A DNA stretch of 64,000 nt from an uncultured Draconibacterium sp. (GCF_913060805.1 NZ_CAJXTC010000023.1:24086-88085), one strand, 5' to 3'. Shown: positions 8,502-17,817, numbered from the stretch's first letter. Notes: generated by a model from the letters alone, not told the origin. Translations and numbers: made by a program.

Positions 8502-8784
8502 ATTACGAGCCTTAAAAGCTGAAATGCCGGCAGCCAATCCGATCATTATCGATGACGAAAAATGTATTGCCTGCAATAAATGTGTAGAAATATGCCAGGT
8601 CGATCTGTTTGTTCCCGGCGCTGAAAAAGGAGAATCACCATTGGTTTTATACCCCGGCGAATGCTGGTATTGCGGAAACTGCGTGGTTGTTTGTCCGGTT
8701 GAAGGAGCCATTACGCTGCGACACCCGCTGATGAACCAGGCCCGCTGGGTTGCAAAAAGCGATTTATTGAAGAAGAACAAATAA
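8491..8784 (+). CDS. Two-cluster [4Fe-4S] ferredoxin partner (AprB-like)
   Basis: The 97-residue protein carries two CxxCxxCxxxC motifs: Cys25-28-31-35 (CIACNKCVEIC) and Cys58-61-64-68 (CWYCGNCVVVCP), enough for two [4Fe-4S] clusters. It starts inside the flavoprotein gene (11-base overlap), so the two are co-translated and very likely form a complex, with the ferredoxin passing electrons to or from the FAD. AprB of sulfate reducers has the same N-terminal cluster domain but a longer tail; the tail is missing here, leaving only about 29 residues after the last cysteine. It is the last gene of the trio. Confidence 0.9.
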   Translation: MSNKLRALKAEMPAANPIIIDDEKCIACNKCVEICQVDLFVPGAEKGESPLVLYPGECWYCGNCVVVCPVEGAITLRHPLMNQARWVAKSDLLKKNK

Positions 8785-8901
8785 GCTCAGTTTCGATAAT
8801 CAAAGGATCTAAAGATTACATCGAATATTTATAACTCATTGTAATGTTTACTTTTAAGCATTTTCCTAAATTAGAGGAACATTTAATAGTAAAAGTTATA
8901 A

Positions 8902-9690
8902 ATGTCTGATCTGCCAAAACTCATACAATGTCCAAACTGTAGTTCTGCTGCAATTGATAATTACTGCAGCAATTGCGGGCAAAAAATCTATCAAAAACAT
9001 TTTACGTTAAAAGGCTTTTTAGCAGTGGTTGGCAATGCGCTCAACATGGAGCGTGGATTTATTTACACGCTGGTTTGGCTATTCCGAAACCCGGGAAAAG
9101 TTGTCGACGACTACTTGCGGGGAAAAACAAAACCATATATTAATCCTCTGAATTATATCCTTGTTATTTGCGGAGCTTATGCGTTTTTAATGCTTTCATT
9201 AAACATCTACGATACGGGAGTTGAAACGACAAGCCACTTTATTGGCACTGATCAACAGACATCCAGTCCTGAAGCAATGGAATTTCAAGAAAAATTGACG
9301 GGAATCATCAAAGGCTATATGAATCTTTTACCCGTTTTAATGCTCCCATTTGCCAGTTTAATTTCTAAATGGTGCTTCAGAAGAAAGAAGCTGTATTATG
9401 GCGAACATTTGATTTTGAATACCTACATTTTTGCACAGAGCATTCTGATTACGGTAATTTTAGCCCCTTTTATTTTTATTATTCCCGCGCTGCTTCCCAG
9501 TTTTACGTCGGTAAGTTTTTGTATTACACTCTTTTATTTCACCTACGCTTTTCACTCTTATTTTAAGCGCTCAATTTTTAGTGCCGTAGCTGGAACGCTT
9601 GCGGTTTATATCGGCGGAATTATCTCTTTCGTCCTATTGGTTTCGATAATCCTTACGATTATAGTCCTGATCACCAAATGGCCTTTGTGA
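8902..9690 (+). CDS. DUF3667 membrane protein with N-terminal zinc ribbon
   Basis: The 262-residue protein begins with a zinc ribbon (Cys10, 13, 22, 25: CPNC...CSNCGQK), continues with a conserved cytosolic stretch (HFTLKGFLAVVGNALNMERGF...NPGKVVDDYLRGKTKPYINPLNY), and then has four or five membrane helices to the end. This order is that of DUF3667, a Bacteroidota family of unknown function. The gene has its own 117-base spacer after the ferredoxin and is followed by a convergent thioredoxin-like gene, so it is probably transcribed alone. Confidence 0.85.
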   Translation: MSDLPKLIQCPNCSSAAIDNYCSNCGQKIYQKHFTLKGFLAVVGNALNMERGFIYTLVWLFRNPGKVVDDYLRGKTKPYINPLNYILVICGAYAFLMLSLNIYDTGVETTSHFIGTDQQTSSPEAMEFQEKLTGIIKGYMNLLPVLMLPFASLISKWCFRRKKLYYGEHLILNTYIFAQSILITVILAPFIFIIPALLPSFTSVSFCITLFYFTYAFHSYFKRSIFSAVAGTLAVYIGGIISFVLLVSIILTIIVLITKWPL

Positions 9691-9745
9691 GAGGCCTTTA
9701 AAGTTTCAAGCCAATTCAACAGAACATTTATTCGTCAAGCGAAAA

Positions 9746-10078
9746 CTAATCAAACAACATAGAATAATACCGCTCAATCTCGTGCTCCAATTCTTCTACG
9801 CCAAAAGCACGGCTTTTACGAATGGTTTCGCGGCCATCGAAAAATACCACAACAGTGGGTGCTGTAAATACACTGTTTTGTGCAGCCACATCGGGCAACA
9901 CATCCGATTTAACGTAAACCAATTGCATTTTAGGAAATTTGGCTGTCGCCATTTCATCCACCTTAGGCTTTAACACTTTACAAACCGAACATGCATCGGT
10001 AGAAAAATAGGCCAGCATTGCTGCCTGTTCTTCTTTTAGTATTAAAAATTCGTCGAGTGATTTTATTTCTTTGAACAT
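9746..10078 (-). CDS. Thioredoxin-like protein with CSVC active site
   Basis: The 110-residue protein has the thioredoxin fold pattern: a beta-strand MLAYFSTDAC, the redox pair Cys30-S-V-Cys33 in place of the usual WCGPC, YVKSDVLPDVAAQNSV, and the cis-proline loop TAPTVVVFFDG. The missing Trp and Gly-Pro suggest a specialised partner or an altered redox potential. No signal peptide, so cytosolic. I chose the ATG of MFKEIK; reading two codons further upstream would need a TTG start. The gene is convergent with the DUF3667 gene and does not appear to be coupled to the CoA-binding gene upstream, from which a palindromic repeat separates it. Confidence 0.85.
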   Translation of the reverse strand: MFKEIKSLDEFLILKEEQAAMLAYFSTDACSVCKVLKPKVDEMATAKFPKMQLVYVKSDVLPDVAAQNSVFTAPTVVVFFDGRETIRKSRAFGVEELEHEIERYYSMLFD

Positions 10079-10103
10079 GATCAAAATATGTATTTTACAA
10101 TTA

Positions 10104-10129
10104 TCATAGTTCGACTCCGCTCACTATGA
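10104..10129. repeat. Short inverted repeat (TCATAGT/ACTATGA)
   Basis: Seven-base arms TCATAGT and ACTATGA flank TCGACTCCGCTC. It resembles the dispersed units with a TCGACT/GAGCG core seen between genes in this phylum. It lies in the spacer between the thioredoxin-like and CoA-binding genes. Confidence 0.55.
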
Positions 10130-10153
10130 CTTCAGGCTGGGCGCAGTCGTAAC

Positions 10154-10516
10154 CTAGTAATTTCCGATACTTAACAATACCAAAGTACAAGCTTCTTCAG
10201 CCTGAATACCATTGGCCTCCAGTTTTTCGGCAAATTCCGGATTTTCGGTACCCGGATTAAAAATAACACGTTGTGGTTTCATGCCGATAATATCCTCATA
10301 ATACTCAGGCTGATGTTGTGGCCCCACATAAAGTGTTACGGTATGAATATCGTCGTTTCCCGGGAAATCTGTTTCAATGGCAACATCGTCAACCAAACCT
10401 TTACGTTTGGCCAGTGCTACCACTTCGTGTTCATTTCGTCGAAGTGCAAGAATTGCTTTGTTGGAGTATCGGGCCGGGTTTTCGCTGGCACCAATAACAA
10501 GAGTGCGTTTGCTCAT
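10154..10516 (-). CDS. CoA-binding domain protein (YccU-like)
   Basis: The 120-residue protein is a single CoA_binding_2 Rossmann domain: VIGASENPARYSNKAILAL at residues 6-24 is the nucleotide-binding loop, and RVIFNPGTENPEFAEKL near 85-100 is the second signature. Members bind CoA or acyl-CoA and are related to the nucleotide-binding part of succinyl-CoA synthetase, but the cellular role of the stand-alone form is not established. Its start codon overlaps the ispF stop by one base (TAATG), so it is co-translated with ispF. Length is about 20 residues shorter than E. coli YccU. Confidence 0.9.
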   Translation of the reverse strand: MSKRTLVIGASENPARYSNKAILALRRNEHEVVALAKRKGLVDDVAIETDFPGNDDIHTVTLYVGPQHQPEYYEDIIGMKPQRVIFNPGTENPEFAEKLEANGIQAEEACTLVLLSIGNY

Positions 10517-10995
10517 TACACGTGTTTTAAAAGTACCACCGCATTTACCGACATACCTTCTTCGCGGCCTTCGAAACCAAGCGTTTCGGTAGTTGTTGCC
10601 TTTACCGAAACACGATCGACATCAATTTCCAAAACATCGGCCATACATTGTTCCATTGCAGGAATATGTGGTTTTAATTTTGGCTGTTGCGCCTGCACGG
10701 TTGAGTCGATATTTACAATTTCGTAGCCTTTTTCTTTTACCAGCTCGTACGACTTTTTCAGCAAAATTTTACTGTCGATATTTTTGAATTCGGCAGCCGT
10801 ATCCGGAAAATGTGTACCAATGTCGCGCAGTTTCAGTGCGCCCAGCATGGCATCGCAAATGGCATGTATCAGCACATCGCCATCAGAATGTGCCACGGTT
10901 CCCTTACTGTGGGGAATAAGAACACCGCCTAACCACAAGGTTTCTCCTTCGGCTAAGCGGTGTACATCATATCCTTGTCCAATTCTGAAATCCAT
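10516..10995 (-). CDS. ispF: 2-C-methyl-D-erythritol 2,4-cyclodiphosphate synthase
   Basis: IspF cyclises CDP-methylerythritol 2-phosphate in the MEP isoprenoid pathway (EC 4.6.1.12). The 159-residue protein has the metal ligands Asp8 and His10 (GYDVHRL), the HSDGDVLIHAICDAMLGA block, the DSTVQAQQPKL strand, and the C-terminal VKATTTETLGFEGREEGM signature. Length is as expected for the trimeric enzyme. It overlaps porV by one base (TGATG) and the CoA-binding gene by one base, forming a tight porV-ispF-CoA-binding run. Confidence 0.97.
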   Translation of the reverse strand: MDFRIGQGYDVHRLAEGETLWLGGVLIPHSKGTVAHSDGDVLIHAICDAMLGALKLRDIGTHFPDTAAEFKNIDSKILLKKSYELVKEKGYEIVNIDSTVQAQQPKLKPHIPAMEQCMADVLEIDVDRVSVKATTTETLGFEGREEGMSVNAVVLLKHV

Positions 10996-12170
10996 CAGCG
11001 TTGGTTACTAAATGCGTCAATATCAAACGCCAGCGAGAAACGCAGCGTATTTTCAAGTGGGTGGTTACGTTGTGTTGGCAACAGGTATGAGAAGTCGAGT
11101 GCAAATACATTCATTTTTAAACCGGCACCTGCAGTAATAAACTGGCGGTTACCTTTGTTTTCGTTCTCGTAGAAATAACCGGCGCGCAAAGCAAACTGCT
11201 TGTTGTACCAGTACTCAACACCTACTGACCAGGTAATCTCCTGCATCTCTTCTTTAAATCCGCCCGGCGCATCGCCAAACGATTTAAAAATACCTTCGAT
11301 AACACCAATGTTCGAGTTAATACCACCCGACCAAATTACATCGCCATCGCCGTAACCGGTTGAATCGGCAGGAGGTGTTGGCACCAACAGTTTGTTCGCC
11401 TCAGCGGCAAAACTGAATGAGTTGTAATCATCGAGTTCCATGGTGTACGAAGCACCTAATTTCAAAGTAGTTGGTATGAAGTCTTTTACATCGCCATCGG
11501 TATACGAAATTTTCGAACCAATATTCTGAATATTAATACCGGCTGCGAAGATATTGTCTTGTCTTCCTGCTCTGAATTCGTTGTAATAATAGAAAGCCAC
11601 ATCCGCAGCAAACGAAGTACCGGCATTGGTTTCAACACCGTTTACCAGCTGTCCACCAGTAAGGTCGGAACGAATGTAACGTACGGCAACTGCTCCTGAG
11701 AACTGTTCACTTAACAGACGAGAGTATCCAAAATCGATGGCAAATTCGTTCGGGCTTTGTTGCCCCATAAACTCACCCTGATCGGAAGTAAAAACGATAT
11801 CGCCCAATGCAAAATAGCGCAACGAAGCACTAAGTGCCTGCACATCGTCTAATTTTTTGTATCCCGACAGGTAAGCCAGGTTAATATCGTCAACCAGGTT
11901 ACGCAACCATGGCGAGTACGATAAACCAACTCCCATCTCACTCTCCATAAAAACATATTTTGCAGGGTTCCAGTGCTGCGAGTTCACATCGGCTGTGGTA
12001 CCTACACCGGCATCACCCATACCTCCTGCGCGCGAATCGGGCGTAATTGCCAAAAACGGAACAGCAGTTGTAATTGTATTGGCACCCGACAAGGTTCCCT
12101 GTGCCATTACATTCTCAGTTATCATGGCTGCAAGAGCCACCACAAATAAAATTCGTATTAATTTGATCAT
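10995..12170 (-). CDS. porV: Type IX secretion outer-membrane protein PorV (LptO)
   Basis: PorV is a 14-strand outer-membrane barrel that collects substrates from the type IX translocon and hands them to the sortase PorU in the attachment complex. The 391-residue protein has a signal peptide (MIKLIRILFVVALAAMITENVMAQ) and the family start TAVPFLAITPDSRAGGMGDAGVGTTAD...HWNPAKYVF near residues 35-75, with alternating barrel strands to the terminal FALDFSYLLPTQRNHPLENTLRFSLAFDID. The start was set at the signal peptide; the longer frame adds eight residues without support. An exact -7 box (TATCTTTG) lies 22 bases upstream. porU lies upstream on the same strand, and gldJ beyond it in the opposite direction. 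Confidence 0.93.
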   Translation of the reverse strand: MIKLIRILFVVALAAMITENVMAQGTLSGANTITTAVPFLAITPDSRAGGMGDAGVGTTADVNSQHWNPAKYVFMESEMGVGLSYSPWLRNLVDDINLAYLSGYKKLDDVQALSASLRYFALGDIVFTSDQGEFMGQQSPNEFAIDFGYSRLLSEQFSGAVAVRYIRSDLTGGQLVNGVETNAGTSFAADVAFYYYNEFRAGRQDNIFAAGINIQNIGSKISYTDGDVKDFIPTTLKLGASYTMELDDYNSFSFAAEANKLLVPTPPADSTGYGDGDVIWSGGINSNIGVIEGIFKSFGDAPGGFKEEMQEITWSVGVEYWYNKQFALRAGYFYENENKGNRQFITAGAGLKMNVFALDFSYLLPTQRNHPLENTLRFSLAFDIDAFSNQR

Positions 12171-12191
12171 ACTATCTAAAAATTGAGCCTG

Positions 12192-12199
12192 CAAAGATA
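12192..12199 (-). promoter_or_regulatory. -7 promoter box (TATCTTTG) of porV
   Basis: Exact match to TAnnTTTG on the minus strand, 22 bases before the porV start, with a TTG about 15 bases further upstream as a possible -33 element. It would let porV-ispF be transcribed apart from porU. Confidence 0.5.
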
Positions 12200-12344
12200 T
12201 AACATTTGTCTTTGCAACAATAGGTTAAATCTGTACCCTGAATATTTTTTTCATTCCGAGTGTTTCTTTTTCTTCCGTGTAGCCCGTAGGCATACAAGAA
12301 TGAAAACGCAGCTTTTTCTGAAAAATTTTACAGAATGGGAAAAA

Positions 12345-15300
12345 TTATTGGGCCACCAACAATTTCCCTGATTTAGAAGCAATTACTCCATTATTATTTT
12401 TAAGGAAAACCTGGTAAACATAAACTCCCTGAGTAAGCGGAATTTTTGATTCTGATAGATCCCAGCGCACCGGGTTACTGGTACTTCCGCTTGAGCTGAT
12501 CTCGGTTTCAAACTGATCGACCAATTTGCCGTTGATATTATATATATCGAAAACTGCCGAAAAACTTTCGCCGGCCTGATTGTGCTCGATTACAAAATAG
12601 GTGTAATCCGTAATCGGATTCGGATAATTGCTTATTCCGTTGATGATAAAATCGCCGGTAACTTCAAACTCAATTTCCACTTCCGATGAGTTATTGGCCA
12701 CGTCCCATGCTTTTAACGACAGCGTGTGCTTTCCAACCGAAAGATTACTTAACGGATATTGCAACGAACCGCTTGTGTAATCATCCTTTTCGGCCTGGTA
12801 ATAATTATTTAGCACGTAAACTTTCGAATAATCGTTGTCGATCACCGCAGTAATATCGTGCCCGATTCCGGTTCCAACGGTGTTAATACCGTTTTCGTCC
12901 GACAAATACGCCAGTAAAGTCGGGTTCTTTCCGGTTTCGTCGCCCGATTGGAAATCTTCTGAATCAAGGAAAAGCTGAATTTCAGGTCCGTTGTTATCGG
13001 CAATGCTCGATCCTTCGCCACCAATACTAAAATTAGTGAACGCACCGTGCGCATCTTCTTCGCCATTTTGGGCATAGTACATTATTTTACCGGAGCCAAT
13101 TTTATACGAAATATCTTTTGGCACAACAAAACTAAAGCTGAAATTTCCGTTGGTAACGCTTGTTGTTCCCGAGTAAATAATATTATTCTGCACCTGGAAA
13201 GTCTGCGGTCTGTTGTCGTCGCCATTTCCAAGTGTTTGCATATCCATTTCTTTGTCGTAAACCGTGTGCGTTATCTCGCCGTTAAAATCGTCGATCCTGT
13301 TATCGAAATAATCGGCCACATAACCTTCGATTGTAATTTTTTCGAGTGTACCAATTGTATCGGGGCTGCTTGTTGCATCCGCACCATTTATCGACGTGGT
13401 TACCACTTGATATTTCGGGTAAGAAAGTTTTAACGCCGGATCGGCCAGTAACGAAAAGTTTCGCTTATTGATCCCGCTAGAGACGTTGTTTTTGGCAAGA
13501 CGCATTACATCTCCCATTCGGTAGTGCTCACCGTTTTCGTCTTTGGCAAAAATATAGCGGTAAAAACTTTTGCTTAGCTTAAAATTCTCTCCCGAGAAAA
13601 CTACTCGTGTGGTTGAAAACAACCCGATACTTCCACCGTTTGGATTCATGAGTACCTCCTCGCCTGCCGAAGTCTCATCTGCATCAAAGCGACTGAACTC
13701 GCAGGTTGCCGTCACAAAAATAGGCAGCTGATTACGGTTCGACCACGAATTAATATCACCTTTCTCCAACACATGCTCATGCGCCAGGAAACTGTTATTG
13801 GCATGCCCGATATAATTCAATATCAGCACCCCATCTTCTACCCTTTCGTTAATTGCCGCATTTACATCGGGGTATCGCTCGCCCGCCGGCGTAACATCTT
13901 CGGCGTAAGCATCAAAATATATTTTGTCGGTAATAAATTCTCCGTAATTATTATTGAGCGTATCGGCAATTTCCTCCGACTGCCGCATGTGAACTCCGGT
14001 ATCGCCATCGTCGCCGATCATACAAACTACATTTCGCCAAGCGCCCAAAGCTTCCGGTTCGTAGTAACGTTTTACTTTGTCAACCACCAACTGTGCCTGG
14101 TAAGCTGTTGATGCCGGAATTCGTCCAATCCCCAAATCAATAGAGCCATTCGATAACGTTTCTGCAGAATCGAGCATTACAAAATAGTCGTCGCTTACAA
14201 ATGATCTTAACGGATCGAGAGAATTTGAAGATTGATAAGTTGGAATAAAATTCAGTCCACTGCCGTTTATGTTTCGGTTATCGTAACTACCATCGCCAAA
14301 AAGCAATACATATTTTAATGTATTCCCCCGGTCGTAAATCATTTTTATGAAGTTCCGGATTCCAGTGGCGCTTTTACTTCCCGAGCTGAATTCGTTATAA
14401 ACATTATTTACATCCACCACTTCCACACTCATTCCATCCTGCGTGCGGTGAAAATCGGCCAACTCTTCGGCAGCACTCATAAAATTACTGTGTGAAATGA
14501 CCAGAAATTCCGGTGTATTCATGGCGTGTAAATTTTGGTTCTCAACATCCTCAACAAATGCCGGTTCCGGAAAAGTTCCCGTAGTATTAAAAACGACGTA
14601 TTCTCTCAACTCCGAGGCATCTTGTGCGAAAACCATATCCGAGCCACTCAGAACGGCATTAATTTCTTTTGCATTGTTAATATCCGAAACATCAAGAACT
14701 TTTGTTTCGCCTCCTGCATTGGCAACCTGAAACTCGACTATATTACCGTCACCCACCGATTTTGAATCGCGGAAAAACAAGGGAGCATCTCCGACTACGA
14801 TATTTCTTCTGTAATTCAGCTCAATGTAATCGAGCCACGCTTCGGCACTGCTGTTCGATGCATTGTAGGTAACGCGAATTCCCTGCTCGCCTTCAGCCAG
14901 ATTAACATCCATTGTTGTTGTTTCAGGGTCGGCAAAAATACCATAGGTTTCATCGGTATCAACACTTTTGAACGGTACTGTTCCTGCTTCGGTTCCTTCG
15001 GCGGCAACTCCAAAATTTGATGAGCGAAACGACCGCGCAGCGCCGCTTACCGTTACTTTTGCTTCAGTTTCATCTGCCGGATCAACAATATTAAATGTGT
15101 ATGTTTTTGCCCCACCATTGGTATATCGGTCGCTATACCAGCTTTTTCCCGAACCTAATTCTAACAAATTATATCTTTCGTTTTCTATCAGATCAAAACA
15201 ATCAAACGTTGAGACTGAATGAGTAGTTTCATCGGAAACATTCTCCAGCATCTCAAGCTGTTTAGGCGTTGATGTGTTTCCCACGAAAAAATACCCTTGG

Positions 15301-16079
15301 GCAGTATATTCATTCAAACGATGTGTAAAAACTCCCGAATCGTTTACATCCCATTCATTAACTCCCGGCGCATAAAAGAATAAACACTCTTCGCCGTTAT
15401 TGGTCGCTGTCCACACGGCACATTCTTCAAGATCATCGTAATCAATCTTTCCGGGATCTTCCGATTGTATTTTTCCACCGCTTCCAAACACCCCAACTTG
15501 AGTGGGGTCTGAAAATCCCCAACCATTCAAACTCGAAAATGGTATTTTGTAAATTCCTTTTCCTGAAGTACGGATTTTCACCCAGTCTCCCGATGCCAGA
15601 ACCGATTCAGATTTCCAATTTATGGCTTCTGCCGATTTTTTATAAACATCGGGAGCAGACCGCAAACCAAAACTTTTTAACCAGTAAATCTTACCATTTT
15701 CTTGCTTCAACGGAATGATCTGAAGTTCGATCTTTTTATCGTTCCCCGACTGCAAAACGGTAGTTTTTACTTCTATTTCCGAAGGAATTTCAACAGCTAA
15801 TATTTTCTTAATACTGTCGCTCACTTCTTCAAAAACGGGATTCTCGATACTAAAACGAAGTATTTTTTTTGGATTGTCGAGTTCGTATAAACGGGTATAA
15901 ACAGGTAAAGCCAAATGCTCCATATCGCCCAATATATCGACGTTTTCGAAGAATTCCAACACGTCTCCATCGCGGCTACCCGAATTTTCCTGCCAGTTAA
16001 GCACAATTATCTCGTTGTGCACATCGCTAACAGCAAAGCCTACCAAAACAACAAATAACAGGAGTATATATTTATTCAT
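12345..16079 (-). CDS. porU: Type IX secretion sortase PorU (C25 gingipain-like peptidase)
   Basis: PorU removes the C-terminal signal of type IX cargo at the cell surface and attaches it to A-LPS. The 1244-residue protein has a signal peptide (MNKYILLLFVVLVGFAVSDVHN), a long N-terminal beta-rich region, and a C25 caspase-like domain from about residue 540 to 910. The predicted catalytic dyad is His759 (NYIGHANNSF) and Cys793 (VTATCEFSRFD). The last 90 residues form a type A sorting domain (ISNYPNPITDYTYFVIEH...GVYVYQVFL), so the sortase itself carries a type IX signal, as in the Porphyromonas protein. The start after the upstream in-frame ATG was chosen at the signal peptide. Adjacent to porV and divergent from gldJ, a gene order shared with Flavobacterium. 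Confidence 0.93.
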   Translation of the reverse strand: MNKYILLLFVVLVGFAVSDVHNEIIVLNWQENSGSRDGDVLEFFENVDILGDMEHLALPVYTRLYELDNPKKILRFSIENPVFEEVSDSIKKILAVEIPSEIEVKTTVLQSGNDKKIELQIIPLKQENGKIYWLKSFGLRSAPDVYKKSAEAINWKSESVLASGDWVKIRTSGKGIYKIPFSSLNGWGFSDPTQVGVFGSGGKIQSEDPGKIDYDDLEECAVWTATNNGEECLFFYAPGVNEWDVNDSGVFTHRLNEYTAQGYFFVGNTSTPKQLEMLENVSDETTHSVSTFDCFDLIENERYNLLELGSGKSWYSDRYTNGGAKTYTFNIVDPADETEAKVTVSGAARSFRSSNFGVAAEGTEAGTVPFKSVDTDETYGIFADPETTTMDVNLAEGEQGIRVTYNASNSSAEAWLDYIELNYRRNIVVGDAPLFFRDSKSVGDGNIVEFQVANAGGETKVLDVSDINNAKEINAVLSGSDMVFAQDASELREYVVFNTTGTFPEPAFVEDVENQNLHAMNTPEFLVISHSNFMSAAEELADFHRTQDGMSVEVVDVNNVYNEFSSGSKSATGIRNFIKMIYDRGNTLKYVLLFGDGSYDNRNINGSGLNFIPTYQSSNSLDPLRSFVSDDYFVMLDSAETLSNGSIDLGIGRIPASTAYQAQLVVDKVKRYYEPEALGAWRNVVCMIGDDGDTGVHMRQSEEIADTLNNNYGEFITDKIYFDAYAEDVTPAGERYPDVNAAINERVEDGVLILNYIGHANNSFLAHEHVLEKGDINSWSNRNQLPIFVTATCEFSRFDADETSAGEEVLMNPNGGSIGLFSTTRVVFSGENFKLSKSFYRYIFAKDENGEHYRMGDVMRLAKNNVSSGINKRNFSLLADPALKLSYPKYQVVTTSINGADATSSPDTIGTLEKITIEGYVADYFDNRIDDFNGEITHTVYDKEMDMQTLGNGDDNRPQTFQVQNNIIYSGTTSVTNGNFSFSFVVPKDISYKIGSGKIMYYAQNGEEDAHGAFTNFSIGGEGSSIADNNGPEIQLFLDSEDFQSGDETGKNPTLLAYLSDENGINTVGTGIGHDITAVIDNDYSKVYVLNNYYQAEKDDYTSGSLQYPLSNLSVGKHTLSLKAWDVANNSSEVEIEFEVTGDFIINGISNYPNPITDYTYFVIEHNQAGESFSAVFDIYNINGKLVDQFETEISSSGSTSNPVRWDLSESKIPLTQGVYVYQVFLKNNNGVIASKSGKLLVAQ

Positions 16080-16251
16080 AAATACAGTCAATAATATATG
16101 CTTGTAAACGGCTATCGGGTTCAAATATTGCTAACTAAGCGGCAAACGAACCACGGTTTTTCGCCGAATGCTGGCAAAGATATTAACATCCTTATTAAAT
16201 CAAGAATAAAATAATTGAAAAGACTGAACAATAAGAATTGAACAAATTAGT

Positions 16252-16259
16252 TATATTTG
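16252..16259 (+). promoter_or_regulatory. -7 promoter box (TATATTTG) of gldJ
   Basis: Exact TAnnTTTG match. It places transcription start near 16265, which argues for the gldJ start at 16286 over the in-frame ATG at 16265. No -33 TTTG at ideal spacing. Confidence 0.5.
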
Positions 16260-16285
16260 TGTCGATGAGAAAATTTATACAAACA

Positions 16286-17740
16286 ATGAATTTTAAAAGA
16301 TTAAAACCATTCGTTTTTATTGCCTTGGCCGCATTCGTATCCGGATGTGGATTATTCGGAAAAGGTGGTAGAGGAGAATCATCACGAACCACTGGTTGGG
16401 AATACAATGCTGAAGAGACCGGAAATATTCCGAATGTTTCGGGTTACGAGCAGGAAGCCGGACCGGGTTTAGTTTTTGTTCAGGGTGGTACGTTCACCAT
16501 GGGTCGTGTAGAACAGGACGTAATGTACCGCAACGACAATTATCCTCGAAGAGTTACTGTAGCTTCATTCTACATGGACGAAACAGAAGTTTCAAACCAG
16601 GACTATCGCGAATTTACCCACTGGACCAGTCGCGTATACCCCGGCGATGTTGCGAAAATTAAAGCTATTACGCCCGACTCAACAGTTTGGCGCAAAAAAC
16701 TGGCTTACAACGAACCTTACGTAAATAACTATTTCCGTCACCCGGCATATTCTGAATATCCGGTGGTTGGTGTAACATGGGAACAAGCCGAGGCTTATTG
16801 TGCATGGCGTACCGACAGGGTAAACGAGCAGATATTAGTTGACAAAGGAATTATTACGCATGATAATACTCAGGCGGGAGAAAACGTTTATACAACAGAC
16901 ACCTACTTAGCTGGTATATACCAGGGAACTGAAGGTGACGATCCTGTTGAAAATCCTGATGGAACAACTCGTCGCCCAAAATGGGAAGATGGAATTATGC
17001 TACCAAATTACCGCCTGCCAACTGAAGCAGAGTGGGAATATGCCGCTTACGGTTTAATTGGTAACACCGATGGTGAATTACTAACCGACCGTAAATTGTA
17101 TCCATGGAACGGTGCCTACCTGCGTGACGATAAGAAAAAAGACAAAGGCCAAATGAAAGCCAACTTTGTTCGTGGACGTGGTGATATGATGGGTATGGCC
17201 GGAGCATTGAATGATAATGCAGACATTGCTGCACCTGTTTTCTCGTACGAACCTAACGATTACAATTTATATTGTATGTCGGGTAACGTTAACGAATGGG
17301 TGGCCGATGTTTATCGTCCAATGTCGCTAAACGATGTTGAAGAATTCAACCCTTTCCGTGGTAATGTTATTACCGAATATCGTCGCGACCAAAACGGACA
17401 ATTAATGAGAAACCAGTATGGTGAGCTTGTTAAAGATACAATTGCCGGAATGGACTACCGTAATACTTTAGACGGTGATCCGAACTCACAGGTTGTTGAA
17501 GGTGATACATGGATTGGTAACGAAAAAGAAACCGATGGCATGTACATTCAGGATGACAGACCTGGCGCATTCTCATCATTGATTGATGATGAAGTACGTG
17601 TATACAAAGGTGGTTCATGGCAAGATCGCCCTTATTGGTTGGTACCCGGAACACGTCGTTACCTGGAGCAAACAAAAGGACAGAACGACCTTGGTTTCCG
17701 TTGTGCAATGACTAGAGTTGGAAGCCCTGAAGGTTTCTAG
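16286..17740 (+). CDS. gldJ: Gliding-motility/type IX secretion lipoprotein GldJ
   Basis: GldJ is an outer-membrane-anchored lipoprotein needed for gliding and type IX secretion; it stabilises GldK. The 484-residue protein has a lipobox FVSGC (Cys21) and then an FGE-sulfatase/SUMF1 fold: LVFVQGGTFTMGRVEQD near 70, SFYMDETEVSNQDYREF near 110, YPVVGVTWEQAEAYCAWR near 175, RLPTEAEWEYAAYG near 260, SGNVNEWVADVYRP near 345, and VYKGGSWQDRPYWL...TRRYLEQTKGQNDLGFRCAMTR at the end. The fold is kept but the formylglycine-generating cysteines are not expected to function. Two upstream in-frame starts exist; the promoter position and the shape of the signal peptide favour this one. Confidence 0.93.
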   Translation: MNFKRLKPFVFIALAAFVSGCGLFGKGGRGESSRTTGWEYNAEETGNIPNVSGYEQEAGPGLVFVQGGTFTMGRVEQDVMYRNDNYPRRVTVASFYMDETEVSNQDYREFTHWTSRVYPGDVAKIKAITPDSTVWRKKLAYNEPYVNNYFRHPAYSEYPVVGVTWEQAEAYCAWRTDRVNEQILVDKGIITHDNTQAGENVYTTDTYLAGIYQGTEGDDPVENPDGTTRRPKWEDGIMLPNYRLPTEAEWEYAAYGLIGNTDGELLTDRKLYPWNGAYLRDDKKKDKGQMKANFVRGRGDMMGMAGALNDNADIAAPVFSYEPNDYNLYCMSGNVNEWVADVYRPMSLNDVEEFNPFRGNVITEYRRDQNGQLMRNQYGELVKDTIAGMDYRNTLDGDPNSQVVEGDTWIGNEKETDGMYIQDDRPGAFSSLIDDEVRVYKGGSWQDRPYWLVPGTRRYLEQTKGQNDLGFRCAMTRVGSPEGF

Positions 17741-17760
17741 ATCAGAAAAATATTTTCAGA

Positions 17761-17790
17761 AAAGCTTCGTAATCTGCGGAGCTTTTTTTA
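17761..17790 (+). terminator. Terminator after gldJ
   Basis: AAGCTTCG pairs with CGGAGCTT around a short loop, followed by a run of seven T. It begins about 20 bases after the gldJ stop. Confidence 0.85.
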
Positions 17791-17805
17791 TGCCAAATTG
17801 AATCG

Positions 17806-17813
17806 TATTTTTG
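17806..17813 (+). promoter_or_regulatory. -7 promoter box (TATTTTTG) of murF
   Basis: An exact TAnnTTTG match ends 4 bases before the murF ATG, so transcription would begin at or next to the start codon. Either the murF mRNA is nearly leaderless or this match is fortuitous and murF relies on another promoter. Confidence 0.35.
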
Positions 17814-17817
17814 CTTT

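Noticed and set aside
12249..12304. TTTTTCATTC...GAATGAAAA as a porU terminator
   Set aside because: The loop is about 37 bases and the stem is followed by A, not T, on the strand of porU. It may simply be another dispersed repeat.
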